A stretch of 64,000 nucleotides of DNA from assembly GCF_030817415.1 (NCBI RefSeq), contig NZ_JAUSZI010000001.1:8136-72135 (forward strand). The letters run 5' to 3'. Within the stretch, counting starts at the first letter, position 1; each line of letters opens with the position of its first letter. The notes beneath the pieces are model-generated. The model ran no database searches, had not been told where the DNA came from, and saw nothing but the letters and a program-made list of their open reading frames with translations. A program made the translations under genes and the position numbers. Positions 55,821 through 63,994 of this stretch are shown here, one piece after another. The DNA comes from Streptomyces umbrinus (lineage in GTDB: Bacteria; Actinomycetota; Actinomycetes; Streptomycetales; Streptomycetaceae).

Positions 55821-57557
55821 TTGCCTGACAAAGGCCGGCGCACCCGACCTTGGGGCGGGTTGAGAGGCCCCACGCCGCAAGCCAACGAACTGGCGGCGCT
55901 GTTGCGCGACTGGCTCGACCGGGCGGGCGGGATGCGGATCGATGATCTATGGACTGCGCTGACCGCCGACCACTTCTCCAATGGCCGCATTCCCAGCAGG
56001 ACAACGGTGGCCGACCGGCTGGCCGGCGTGGCGCTCGACAACGACTTCGTCGAGGCGGTCGCCGACGTCTGTTCGGGCGATGCTCAGGAGCGAGCGAGCC
56101 TGCTGCTGGAAGCCGATGCCCTTCGAGCCCGAGCGAGCGCCCCTCACCGGGCCGGCAGCGCCGATCCGTTACCCCCTCGGCATGATCCCGCCGCGGGCCA
56201 GGTGAGTGAGGCGGCTGAGCTGGTCGTCGTTCAACGGCAGTCGCTGGCCCTGCAGGACCGGCTGCTGCGTGCCGCGGAGCGGGCCACCGAACTCGAACGC
56301 GAACGCAACAACGCCCACCAGATGGTCATGGTGCTTCTGACCATGGTGGACAAGCTGCACCGAGACATCGTCACACTGACGGCGAAACGTGACCGGCTGC
56401 GTGACAACCCGCGTCACGGCGGACCGCTTCAACGGATCCGCGAGCGGCTGACGCGCAGCGAGGAACAGCGGCGGACCGCCGAGTTCGAACTGCAGCGAGC
56501 ACGGGACGAACGCCAGAAAGCCGACCGCCTCGCCGAAGAAGCCGCAGAACAAACCCGTGCCCTGACCGCTGAACTCGAGCGGCTGCGCCAGAAGGTTCCG
56601 CACCCGGGAGACGCTTCGTCCACCCCCGACCCTGCTCCGGTCGGGTACGAAGACGTAGATGCCGAAGCAGAAGACATCGATCAGGCACTGGCCAAAGCCG
56701 CGCGGCACCTGGACGACGGGGCCGACCGGCTCGACCGCCTTGCCGAGGAAATCCAGCAGGACAACTGCCAGCAGGACAACCCGGCGGACAACCTCCTCAA
56801 CACTGCTTGCGCACCGGACAACGAGACGGACAGCGACACGGACAACCCGCCAGCCGATGATCCTGTCCGGGACAGCGACGAGAACACGCGAAACCTGGCA
56901 GACGAAGTCCTGCAGCAGCTGAGGTCCATCCACGGCGACGCAGGCCGCTTCGGCCGCATCGTCCTGGAAGCAGAAGTCGAGCTCCTGACGTACATCGTGC
57001 AATTCCTGTCGGCAGAGCACCGGGAGATTGCCCAGGACTTCCTGGTCCAGGCAGGGAAGCAGCGGCCGTTGGCTGACATTCCCGCGCTCACGGCCGCCCT
57101 GCGTGACGCCGGCCTCCACAGTGAAGCCCACCAGCTGTTGACCACCGTCGCCAAGACCCGGCCCGCGCACGACGTGGCCAGCGTTGTGGAGACACTTCGC
57201 GAGTCAGCTCAGGAAGCCGATGCCTACCAGGTCCTGACTGCGGTGGGCCGGGAACGCCCGCCAAAGGACGTTCCCACTGCAATGGACGCGTTGACCGATG
57301 AGGACGCCCAATGGGTACTCAAAGCCGTGGAACGCGAACGCACCTCACACGACATATATCTCGTAACCAACGACCTGCACTACAGACATCGCGCGGCGTA
57401 CCACAACACCAGTGCGCTACCGTTCCACGGTCCCGAAGACGGGGGCGTTCTGCCACTGCCCGGGCCATACTCCGAGGACACGCTTGACCTGCGCCTGCCA
57501 TATTTTTCACAGCAAAGGGACGACCACTGGTTCGATATCTCTATCGGAATGGTCTGA
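55821..57557 (+). CDS. Large HTH/coiled-coil protein with TPR-like C-terminus (paralogue 1)
   Basis: 578 residues, TTG behind AAGGAGCAGC. The N-terminal ~95 (GLRGPTPQANELAALLRDWLDRAGGMRIDDLWTALTADHFSNGRIPSRTTVADRLAGVALDNDFVEAVADVCS) form a helix-turn-helix-like unit. A coiled coil follows (~130-265), then an acidic, asparagine-rich linker and C-terminal helical repeats (DIPALTAALRDAGLHSEAHQLLTTVAKTRPAHDVASVVETLRES...). It is a paralogue of the protein at 61.9 kb (shared LTADHF and DxVADxC motifs). Probably a DNA-binding regulator. It is followed 12 bases later by a tpg fossil. Confidence 0.65.
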   Translation: MPDKGRRTRPWGGLRGPTPQANELAALLRDWLDRAGGMRIDDLWTALTADHFSNGRIPSRTTVADRLAGVALDNDFVEAVADVCSGDAQERASLLLEADALRARASAPHRAGSADPLPPRHDPAAGQVSEAAELVVVQRQSLALQDRLLRAAERATELERERNNAHQMVMVLLTMVDKLHRDIVTLTAKRDRLRDNPRHGGPLQRIRERLTRSEEQRRTAEFELQRARDERQKADRLAEEAAEQTRALTAELERLRQKVPHPGDASSTPDPAPVGYEDVDAEAEDIDQALAKAARHLDDGADRLDRLAEEIQQDNCQQDNPADNLLNTACAPDNETDSDTDNPPADDPVRDSDENTRNLADEVLQQLRSIHGDAGRFGRIVLEAEVELLTYIVQFLSAEHREIAQDFLVQAGKQRPLADIPALTAALRDAGLHSEAHQLLTTVAKTRPAHDVASVVETLRESAQEADAYQVLTAVGRERPPKDVPTAMDALTDEDAQWVLKAVERERTSHDIYLVTNDLHYRHRAAYHNTSALPFHGPEDGGVLPLPGPYSEDTLDLRLPYFSQQRDDHWFDISIGMV

Positions 57558-57568
57558 GGAGAACAGGG

Positions 57569-57916
57569 ATGACGGCTCGTCACCGACCGCACCCTGCGCG
57601 CCTGGCTGCCGGCACCCGCACGCCCTCGAGGAAGAACCTGGACCGCGTCGCCCGCTACCTGACGGCCCGCCTCAACAAGGAGGGCCGCGGAACCCGCGTG
57701 GAGATCCACCCGCTCAACCAGTCCCAGGTCGACCGGCCCCGCCAGCGCGCGGTGGAGTTCCGCAGCATGAACGTCCGGCGCTGGGACCGGATCGTCGCCG
57801 CGTGGGCGGCCGGCGACGACCAGGAGCTGGACGAGGCGTGGGTGGACCAGGCCGTCGACCTCGGCTCGCAGTGGGGCCAGTACGAGTACGTCACCAACAT
57901 CGGCTTCGCCGCCTGA
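57569..57916 (+). pseudogene. Fossil (d) of the tpg-like gene, most complete
   Basis: Bases match the intact gene from the helix-turn-helix on (GTCACCGACCGCACCCTGCG encodes VTDRTLRAW). A one-base deletion then shifts the frame at W-Q-A, and 36-39 bases are missing after SRKNL. The rest (RVARYLTARLNKEGRGTRVEIHPLNQSQVDRPRQRAVEFRSMNVRRWDRIVAAW...NIGFAA) is intact. It keeps a 115-codon open frame, so a short product cannot be excluded. Confidence 0.8.
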
Positions 57917-57939
57917 CGCGTCAGCCACCGCAGACGATG

Positions 57940-58224
57940 TCAGTGGTACGTGGTGCGGAAGACCAGCAGAGCCCAGAAGCCGGAAGCGAACCCATAGCGA
58001 GGATCGTTGTTAGTGGGACCGCCGTACGTGCTCACGCTCTCTAACTTCCATCCCTGATTCTCAACGCTCTCGATCGCTGCCGCCAGCAGGTGCTCAGACC
58101 CCTCCTGAGGGGTTCCAGGCGCATTCACCGGCACACTCACGGAGAACACCTGCAGCTGACTCTTGCGTGCCTGCGTCGTGATCTCACTCAGCCACGCGTC
58201 ATCGCCCGCCATGTCCGCGGTCAT
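57940..58224 (-). CDS. Hypothetical protein
   Basis: 94 residues: MTADMAGDDAWLSEITTQARKSQLQVFSVSVPVNAPGTPQEGSEHLLAAAIESVENQGWKLESVSTYGGPTNNDPRYGFASGFWALLVFRTTYH. A compact alpha/beta sequence ending in strand-rich W-x-L-x-x-V..., of a type common in Streptomyces (DUF4177-like pattern: LN..G..GWEL.S......FLVFR). GGAGATGGGG precedes the ATG. Function unknown. Confidence 0.6.
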   Translation of the reverse strand: MTADMAGDDAWLSEITTQARKSQLQVFSVSVPVNAPGTPQEGSEHLLAAAIESVENQGWKLESVSTYGGPTNNDPRYGFASGFWALLVFRTTYH

Positions 58225-58393
58225 TCCGCCCCATCTCCTCACCGTCAGCTCTCCAGGCGGCCCCTCGTGCCTGACGATGCGGTGCCCTCTTTCCCCGCTT
58301 TCTATCCGCAGGCGCGCCCTCTCACACGACGTGCACGACGCCCCAGATCGACCAGCCGTCACCCGTGAAACTGTTCATGTCGTCTGCCGGCCG

Positions 58394-58909
58394 TCAGCCC
58401 GCGCGTTCGCGTTCATAGCGGACGATGGCTTCCGCCACGTCCTGCTCCAGGTGTTTGACCCAGTCGGTCCCCACCCAGACCAGCACGCCCTGCTTCGAGT
58501 AGTGGCCCGGCCCGATCAGGTCCGGGGGCAGCGTGGTCCGGTACTGGCTTTCCGCCGAGCTGGGCTGGTCAAGGGTCACCACGGCGAAGGACGTCGTGGT
58601 TTTGTCCGGGTCCAGGACGAGCAGCAGGACCTTGCGCCACCGGCTGATCGAGCCCGGGTCCAGGTCTTTGATCCGCCAGCACCACCACGATCCCGCCCGC
58701 TGGTAGGTGCGGGTGTTCTGTGGGCCGCGGACCGCACGGTATGCGTGGAGGGACTCTCCCAGGTACGGGCGGAGCCGTTTGAAAGCCTCAGCGCCCAACT
58801 CCCGCACCCGCTGCTGCGCCTCGCGCTCCCACCGCTTCTTGAGCTGGTCCTGTTCGTCTTGCCGGTCCTGCTCCTGCCTCGCCTTGCTGATCGCGTCGTC
58901 CAGCGCCAT
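58394..58909 (-). CDS. Hypothetical protein
   Basis: 171 residues: a charged N-terminal coiled coil (DDAISKARQEQDRQDEQDQLKKRWEREAQQRVRELGAEAFKRL) then a beta-rich domain (WWCWRIKDLDPGSISRWRKVLLLVLDPDKTTTSFAVVTLDQPSSAESQYRTTLPPDLIGP). No signal or membrane helix. Family not recognised. Confidence 0.55.
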   Translation of the reverse strand: MALDDAISKARQEQDRQDEQDQLKKRWEREAQQRVRELGAEAFKRLRPYLGESLHAYRAVRGPQNTRTYQRAGSWWCWRIKDLDPGSISRWRKVLLLVLDPDKTTTSFAVVTLDQPSSAESQYRTTLPPDLIGPGHYSKQGVLVWVGTDWVKHLEQDVAEAIVRYERERAG

Positions 58910-59076
58910 ACGACGACGGTAGCCACAGCCACCGACAACGAGGACCGATCCGGCCAACTCCGAGGTAGCTCCCGACCACGCACGGCCCGCGAGGCCGGCT
59001 CAGGGACAGACGAGTGGCCGCGTCATCGGCGTGGATCCCCGTTTCCCGTTTCCGGAAGGCAAGCAACGGAGGTCGC

Positions 59077-59145
59077 CGTACGATGATCACCGTGACCACC
59101 CGCCGCACGCTCGGCGCCGGCCCCGAGGCTCCTGCCCAGGGCGTT
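59077..59145 (+). repeat. Fragment repeating the 54.9 kb gene start
   Basis: ACGATGATCACCGTGACC... matches 54891-54959 at about nine of ten positions (MITVTTRRTLGAGPEAPAQG), then diverges into a palindrome. A second matching piece (CGCACGGCCCGCGAGGCCGG, about 58977-59012) lies just before it, so the copy is split by a ~65-base insertion. Confidence 0.7.
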
Positions 59146-59177
59146 CGAGGGGCGTCAGCTGCAGCTGACGCCCCTCG
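59146..59177. terminator. Perfect 32-base palindrome, probable terminator
   Basis: CGAGGGGCGTCAGCTG followed by its exact complement, 31 bases after the stop of the leftward gene at 59208. Confidence 0.7.
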
Positions 59178-59207
59178 CGGCTTCAGAGCATGCGGAGTCT
59201 GCAGGCT

Positions 59208-59792
59208 CTACTCCGCCCACCAGGCGTCGATGCCGTTCATCCGGAACCGCACATGGCGGTTGGTGTTCGGAGGCCAGTCAGTACCTCCAGAGACGAGCAA
59301 GTGCAGGAACTCCCCGGCCTCGTTCAGGCCTCCTCGTTCCACCCTGTAGGACTCATCCAGCTCTCTGGCTGGCAGCGCCTCGTCCAGGAAGGGCTGCGGG
59401 TGGACGACGTGGCCTGTGAAGCGGAGACCTCCCACCACAACCGAGATCTTGTAGGACTCCTGAACTTGGGGCGAGTCGCTCGATGCATCCTGTGAAATGA
59501 ACTTGAGTAGAGGGTCGCTGTAGCTCATGAAAACAGCCTGCGACAGCCTCCTGGCGTACGCATCCCTTGTGCGGTGCCTTTCGGAGCCGTCCTGGACGGC
59601 GAGGGCATCCGTCCGAAGCGCGGGGAGCGCTGGCACACGGAGACCGTCCGACGAATGCTTGCCCAAGAGACGCCGTACACCCTCCGTCGCAGGTGTGAGG
59701 ATCAAGCCTCGAACACGGCTCAGAGGACTCCAAGTAGCGCTAAGACAGGGTGATTCGGTCTGCGAGATCGATGAAGATGAAGAAATAGGCAA
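59208..59792 (-). CDS. Hypothetical protein, start uncertain
   Basis: At most 194 residues. The credible part begins near KHSSDGLRVPALPALRTDALAVQDGSERHRTRDAYARRLSQAVFMSYSDPLLKFI and ends with VGGLRFTGHVVHPQPFLDEALPARELDESYRVERGG...RHVRFRMNGIDAWWAE, a beta-rich domain. The first ~30 codons overlap the upstream gene and are serine-rich low-quality coding, so the real start is likely an internal TTG after GGAGGGT near 59676. Unknown function. Confidence 0.5.
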   Translation of the reverse strand: MPISSSSSISQTESPCLSATWSPLSRVRGLILTPATEGVRRLLGKHSSDGLRVPALPALRTDALAVQDGSERHRTRDAYARRLSQAVFMSYSDPLLKFISQDASSDSPQVQESYKISVVVGGLRFTGHVVHPQPFLDEALPARELDESYRVERGGLNEAGEFLHLLVSGGTDWPPNTNRHVRFRMNGIDAWWAE

Positions 59793-60186
59793 CCACCAGG
59801 ATTACCATTTTCGCCACGAACACGACCCACGTTGGTCTGTTGAACCAGTCTGCCGCGCCGCCGACTTCCTCCTCATCGACTACTTTCTCCTTTTTCCAGG
59901 CACTGTCGTCTTCCTTCTTCCAGCCCTGAGCTTCCTTCTCCATCCTCCGTGCCCACGGCGCCCACACGCCGGTTGTGATCAGATACTGAGTCAGGTCTAG
60001 GAAGAGCATTACGACAAGCGCCAGGCCAGCCGCCAGCAGTAAGTTGTTCAGGCGAACCCCGGTGGCCTGCAGGCCACCACCGAGAAGCCATACGACAGCA
60101 ACCCCCGCTAGAGCCAGCTGGCGGGCTACGGAACTTGCCGTGCCACAGGCGCTATCTCTAATGGCCCACGCGTCTTTCAACTTCAT
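59740..60186 (-). CDS. Membrane protein coupled to the HU gene
   Basis: 148 residues: two N-terminal helices (LALAGVAVVWLLGGGL and LLLAAGLALVVMLFLDLTQYLI), an acidic/lysine-rich cytoplasmic loop (EKEAQGWKKEDDSAWKKEKVVDEEEVG), and a third helix (WVVFVAKMVILVVAYFFIFIDLA). Its ATG overlaps the HU stop (ATGA), so it is translated from the same message. A nucleoid protein tied to a membrane protein is an unusual pairing and might tether DNA ends to the membrane. Confidence 0.65.
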   Translation of the reverse strand: MKLKDAWAIRDSACGTASSVARQLALAGVAVVWLLGGGLQATGVRLNNLLLAAGLALVVMLFLDLTQYLITTGVWAPWARRMEKEAQGWKKEDDSAWKKEKVVDEEEVGGAADWFNRPTWVVFVAKMVILVVAYFFIFIDLADRITLS

Positions 60187-60833
60187 GCCTTCGGACCTCC
60201 GCTGCCTGTTTCCTGCTGCGCTGTCGCTTTTTTAGGACCCCCACTTCCCGTATTCTTGGCGGCGGTCTTCTTCGCCAGGGTCTTCTTGGCCGTGGTCTTC
60301 TTGGCGGCCGCCGTGGTCTTCTTGGCGGTCGTCTTCTTGGCCAGGGTCTTCTTGGCCGTGGTCTTCTTGGCGGCCGCCGTGGTCTTCTTGGCCGTCGTCT
60401 TCTTCGCGACGGTCTTCTTGGCGGTGGTCTTCTTCGCCGCGGCCTTCTTCGCGGTGGCCTTCTTGGCGGCGGCCTTCCTGACCGTCGCGGAAGCACCGCC
60501 GGACAGGCTGCCCTTCGGGGCCTTCTTGACCGCGACCTCGCCGCCGCGCGGGAGCTTCTTCGAGCCGCTCACCAGGTCCTTGAAGCCCTGGCCCGCACGG
60601 AAGCGCGGCACGGAGGTCTTCTTGACCCGAACGCGCTCCCCGGTCTGCGGGTTGCGGGCGTAACGGGCCGGACGGTCCACCTTCTCGAAGGAACCGAAGC
60701 CGGTGACCGAGACCCGGTTCCCGCTGACAACTGCACGCACGATGGCGTCCAGTACGGCGTCGACCGCTTCCGCGGCCTGCTGACGCCCGCCGACCTTGTC
60801 GGCAATCGCTTCTACGAGCTGCGCCTTATTCAC
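60183..60833 (-). CDS. HU-family nucleoid protein with lysine-rich tail (HupS-like)
   Basis: 216 residues, GTG start. Residues 1-93 are a full HU domain: MNKAQLVEAIADKVGGRQQAAEAVDAVLDAIVRAVVSGNRVSVTGFGSFEKVDRPARYARNPQTGERVRVKKTSVPRFRAGQGFKDLV, with the RNPQTGE DNA-arm motif. The tail is a long array of AAKKTTAKKT units, encoded by two near-identical ~75-base repeats (60256-60420), like histone H1. This matches HupS, the sporulation-linked HU of Streptomyces. A copy 3 kb from a telomere suggests a role in packing the replicon ends. Confidence 0.92.
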   Translation of the reverse strand: MNKAQLVEAIADKVGGRQQAAEAVDAVLDAIVRAVVSGNRVSVTGFGSFEKVDRPARYARNPQTGERVRVKKTSVPRFRAGQGFKDLVSGSKKLPRGGEVAVKKAPKGSLSGGASATVRKAAAKKATAKKAAAKKTTAKKTVAKKTTAKKTTAAAKKTTAKKTLAKKTTAKKTTAAAKKTTAKKTLAKKTAAKNTGSGGPKKATAQQETGSGGPKA

Positions 60834-61369
60834 GTTGGCTGCCTTTGCCGGTATCGACCCTCAGGACTACTCAAAACGGATATTGACCAAAGCGTATGAA
60901 GAGAGTGCCTAGTCTGCAGACTCGCTCAAACTCGTCAAATACCAGCCGTTAGGGGGCCTACGGCAGGACCGGTTGCCGGACGGGAAAGCCAGGCCGACGC
61001 CCCGTAGGCGCCGGCGCGCGCGATCTGAGCCCCCTTCCTGAACACAACCTTCGGCCCCGGGGAGAAAGACTGGCCTCCCTGATCCGGGCGTTCAGGAACC
61101 GATCGATTGCTGGACACACCAGTGGCCTACGCATCGGCGCGATACCAGCGCGGTACGGCGATGTCAGAGGACGGCAGGGAGATCCTCAGACGCACTGCGC
61201 GGTCAAGTTCGCGGTCCAGGTGCAGGACACTTGAGCATCCATTGGCTCGGTAGGGGACAGCAGCGGGCCCCGGCGCCGATGCCCGGGGCCCGCTTGCGTA
61301 TCCGTGGGAGGGGAGGGGGTGAGCCGTCCTCTGTTGCGAGTTCGGCCGTGCCGCATGTTGGGTCCTCCA
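60834..61369. other. Non-coding stretch before HU gene
   Basis: 536 bases without a supportable gene. It contains the HU upstream region (A/T-rich around 60870-60900), but I see no repeat, operator or RNA gene that I can name. Confidence 0.5.
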
Positions 61370-61555
61370 TCAACCAGCGGCCGTCATCGCTCCCAACGCA
61401 AGAATCGCAGCGATCAGGGAGACCGCGCCGATACCTACCAAGAGGGCGACACCGAGGTCCCGGTGACGGTATGCCACGTAGGTCACCAGTCCCCCGATCG
61501 TGCCCAGAAGCAGTCCGCCGAGGACCACCAAGACGAACAAGAGCTGACCGCTCAT
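61370..61555 (-). CDS. Small two-helix membrane protein
   Basis: 61 residues: LLFVLVVLGGLLLGTIGGLVTYVAY, a short RHRDLG loop, then VALLVGIGAVSLIAAILALGAMTA. GGAGGCCGCC lies before the ATG, which also overlaps the stop of a 30-codon frame upstream (ATGA). Function unknown. Confidence 0.6.
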   Translation of the reverse strand: MSGQLLFVLVVLGGLLLGTIGGLVTYVAYRHRDLGVALLVGIGAVSLIAAILALGAMTAAG

Positions 61556-61644
61556 CGGCGGCCTCCGTCGTTGCGTTCCAAGGCCTGGTCGATCACGCGG
61601 ATCTGCCGAAGCCCATGATCGGGAGAGTACTTCTCCGTCACCAT
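61552..61644 (-). CDS. Possible 30-residue leader peptide
   Basis: MVTEKYSPDHGLRQIRVIDQALERNDGGRR. GGAGGAGGAC lies upstream, and the stop overlaps the start of the membrane protein (ATGA). The overlap and ribosome site support translation, but the length prevents certainty. Confidence 0.4.
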   Translation of the reverse strand: MVTEKYSPDHGLRQIRVIDQALERNDGGRR

Positions 61645-61773
61645 GGCTATGTGTCCTCCTCCTACGCGGGGTTCGGCCACAGCACAGCGACCGACAGGTG
61701 TTCTTCCGCCGACCACGATGCATCGTGAGAGGAGACAACCCAGGCGCTTGAACGGTCCTGGCGAACGTTCGGG

Positions 61774-61789
61774 GTTATCCGCGGACAAC
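61774..61789. promoter_or_regulatory. Operator copy 1, GTTATCCGCGGACAAC
   Basis: A 16-base palindrome with one mismatch, 125-140 bases before the telomere-proximal gene. Its perfect form lies 103 bases further on. Confidence 0.6.
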
Positions 61790-61876
61790 CCAAGAAAGCA
61801 TGTAAGCGCAGTTCAGAGCATCAGCGAATGAACCACGCAAGGCAAGGTCGACAGCCGACGGCCGCCAGCATCCATG

Positions 61877-61892
61877 GTTGTCCGCGGACAAC
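61877..61892. promoter_or_regulatory. Operator copy 2, GTTGTCCGCGGACAAC
   Basis: A perfect 16-base palindrome 22 bases before the TTG start of the telomere-proximal HTH protein. A half-site GTTGTCCGCG occurs ~40 bases before the paralogous gene at 55.8 kb, suggesting (auto)regulation by these proteins. Confidence 0.65.
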
Positions 61893-61913
61893 TAGTTGAG
61901 AGAGGAGGGGGAG

Positions 61914-63614
61914 TTGGCCGCAGACAAGAGACGCGGCGGCCGGCCTGCGACCGGCCCCCTCCTGGGCACCTGCGAGGAGCACCATGAGCTTGTTGCCCTC
62001 ATGGATCTCTGGCGGGAGCGAGCTGACCTGTCCCGGGCAGACGTGTTCCGCCGGCTGACTGCTGATCACTTCGGCGGAGAAGCGCCCAAGCGGACTGCTG
62101 TCTACGACATGTTCAAGGGGAAAGACCTCAACTGGAAGTTCATTGACGCCGTCGCGGACATCTGTACTGAAACTACTGATGGGCAAGAAGCCCTAAGTGC
62201 CGAAGCCCACTCTCTTTGGATCAGGGCCAAGAACAATCCCACCCCTCTGACGACTCCCTCCGACAACTCACAGCAGCGCTTGATTGACGCTCTTAGCGAG
62301 CTCGCAGAAGTCCAAGCTGAACTTTTGCGCGTACGTCAACTTCGAGAAACTAGTGACCAGACCATCATTTCCGCCAACCAAATGGTCATGATGCTCCTCA
62401 TGGTTATCGGCCAGCTTCAGTCACAGATTGCTGGCCTTAATCACCAGATCAACAATCTAGTTCCTCGCCAGCCGAACCACGATGCAAGAACCCATCTGGA
62501 GGGAAAACTAACTCAAGCTAACGAACAACACACAACGGCACAGACTGAACTTGGACGAGCACAACAAGAACGTGATGAAGCCCTAGACCTATCTAACACA
62601 GCGACCATTGAGGCAAGAGCTCTACAAGAAGACGTTCAGCTGCTGAGAGAAGTCAACAATCTCGAAGTTGACGAGGATCTAGAAAAACCTCTCCCCCCAC
62701 TCCCCGTATTTGGTGGCAGTCCCACACCAAACGGTGGTGTAGGTGATATCTCCGAAGCTTTGGAGAAGATTCGTCACCGACTTGACTACAGTGCAGAGGA
62801 TCTCGAAAACGTACGATCCGAATTGCGAGAAAAGTCAACCTTAGACGAATCAGTAATTCCCGGCGAGATCATATCCCAAGACCAGGAAGTAAATAGCACT
62901 GCAAAGACTGAAACCGTAGAGAGTGAAGACGAAGAGGCTGACGAACCGGAAACCCCGGAAATCCTCCCCTCCCGGGCCGCCCTGTTGGGGTACAAGCCAT
63001 CCCAGGTCCTTCGTTACGCAGATGCGGCATTGCGGAAAAATAATGAAACTATAGGAATTTACCTCTTGCTGAGCGAGGCCATTCCGCTTCAGACAGAAGA
63101 AGAGCGCAAGGAAACGCGTCGACTTCTTACGCAAATGAGAAGGGGGGAACAGCTGCTAGAAATATGGGATGCGGCAGTTGAGGATTCCGGGAATCACGCT
63201 CTTGGCCCGCTCCGACCTCCTGGCGTTTCTAAGAGTCACCCTGAACTGGAATCCTTTACGGGCCACGGAGGAATCGAAGAGATCCGAGGCCGGAAGCCAT
63301 GGGAGATGGTGGCACAACTAATGGGAGTTCGAATCACACCGAATCTACAACCAAGATTCGGTGTGATTACCATGCGAGACGGAACTCAAGCTTTACTGAT
63401 TTCGGCGAACTCCAATGCACACAAATTGGCTGAGATCTGCGGCAGAGTTCTCGGGCGTCTAGACTTTGAGATTAAGGCATATATCGTCAACGTTTCTAAT
63501 CTTCCGGAAGGAGACATGAAGGATGGGATTCTGGCTATTCGGCCGTGGTACCTGAGGAGCCGCGAGGGAGGGCCTGCGATTGATCCTCCTCTGCCAACTA
63601 CTGATCCGTTTTGA
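61914..63614 (+). CDS. Large HTH/coiled-coil protein, telomere-proximal (paralogue 2)
   Basis: 566 residues, TTG directly behind GAGGAGGGGG. The N-terminal unit (ELVALMDLWRERADLSRADVFRRLTADHFGGEAPKRTAVYDMFKGKDLNWKFIDAVADICTE) is homologous to paralogue 1. A coiled coil follows (ISANQMVMMLLMVIGQLQSQIAGLNHQINNLV...LEGKLTQANEQHTTAQTELGRAQQERDEAL), then an acidic linker and a unique C-terminal domain (GIEEIRGRKPWEMVAQLMGVRITPNLQPRFGVITMRDGTQALLISANSNAHKLAEICGRVLG). Codon use is clearly less GC-rich than elsewhere. It is the last gene before the telomere; possibly a DNA-binding end-associated protein. Confidence 0.65.
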   Translation: MAADKRRGGRPATGPLLGTCEEHHELVALMDLWRERADLSRADVFRRLTADHFGGEAPKRTAVYDMFKGKDLNWKFIDAVADICTETTDGQEALSAEAHSLWIRAKNNPTPLTTPSDNSQQRLIDALSELAEVQAELLRVRQLRETSDQTIISANQMVMMLLMVIGQLQSQIAGLNHQINNLVPRQPNHDARTHLEGKLTQANEQHTTAQTELGRAQQERDEALDLSNTATIEARALQEDVQLLREVNNLEVDEDLEKPLPPLPVFGGSPTPNGGVGDISEALEKIRHRLDYSAEDLENVRSELREKSTLDESVIPGEIISQDQEVNSTAKTETVESEDEEADEPETPEILPSRAALLGYKPSQVLRYADAALRKNNETIGIYLLLSEAIPLQTEEERKETRRLLTQMRRGEQLLEIWDAAVEDSGNHALGPLRPPGVSKSHPELESFTGHGGIEEIRGRKPWEMVAQLMGVRITPNLQPRFGVITMRDGTQALLISANSNAHKLAEICGRVLGRLDFEIKAYIVNVSNLPEGDMKDGILAIRPWYLRSREGGPAIDPPLPTTDPF

Positions 63615-63781
63615 TTTCCCGGTAAAGGGGATCGAAAGAGGTACTCACCTAGTAGCCCAGAACCTATCCACACTCAAAAAATGACGCACACGTCCCGTCG
63701 AAGCGGCTGGACTTAACTGGAAACCGAACCCGACAGGAGCCCAGACCGACCCGCCGCACCCTCCACTAGCCAGCTTCTTTC

Positions 63782-63994
63782 CTGACGCGCCCGGAGGGTG
63801 CGTCAGTTCCGGTATGGGACTGCGGAGCAGGCCCGTACCGGGTCCTGATCCGGCGTCAGCCGGATTGGTCCGGATCGCGGAGCGATTCCGGGCCGGCGGA
63901 ACGGAGTTCCGCCGCATTGCGCGGAGCGCAATGCTCCATCGCGAAGCGATGGTAACGCCGCGTAGCGGCGTCGCGTCGTGTCTGCGGAGCAGAC
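63782..63994. repeat. Telomere: array of short-loop palindromes
   Basis: About nine consecutive hairpins, most with a three-base GNA loop: 63820-63830 (CTGC GGA GCAG), 63848-63865, 63872-63890, 63895-63913 (GGCGGAAC GGA GTTCCGCC), 63914-63934 (GCATTGCGC GGA GCGCAATGC), 63936-63952 (CCATCGC GAA GCGATGG), 63955-63971 (ACGCCGC GTA GCGGCGT) and 63980-63994 (GTCTGC GGA GCAGAC). On this strand, the 3' strand of a right end, five of the loops read GCGNAGC or GCGGAGC-like, the extra-stable mini-hairpin type known from Streptomyces telomere overhangs. The terminal bases do not match the common archetypal telomere start. Confidence 0.88.

Noticed and set aside
60256..60663. Rightward frame of valine/phenylalanine repeats opposite the HU tail
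   Set aside because: It is the antisense of the lysine-rich repeats and looks like a membrane protein only by composition.
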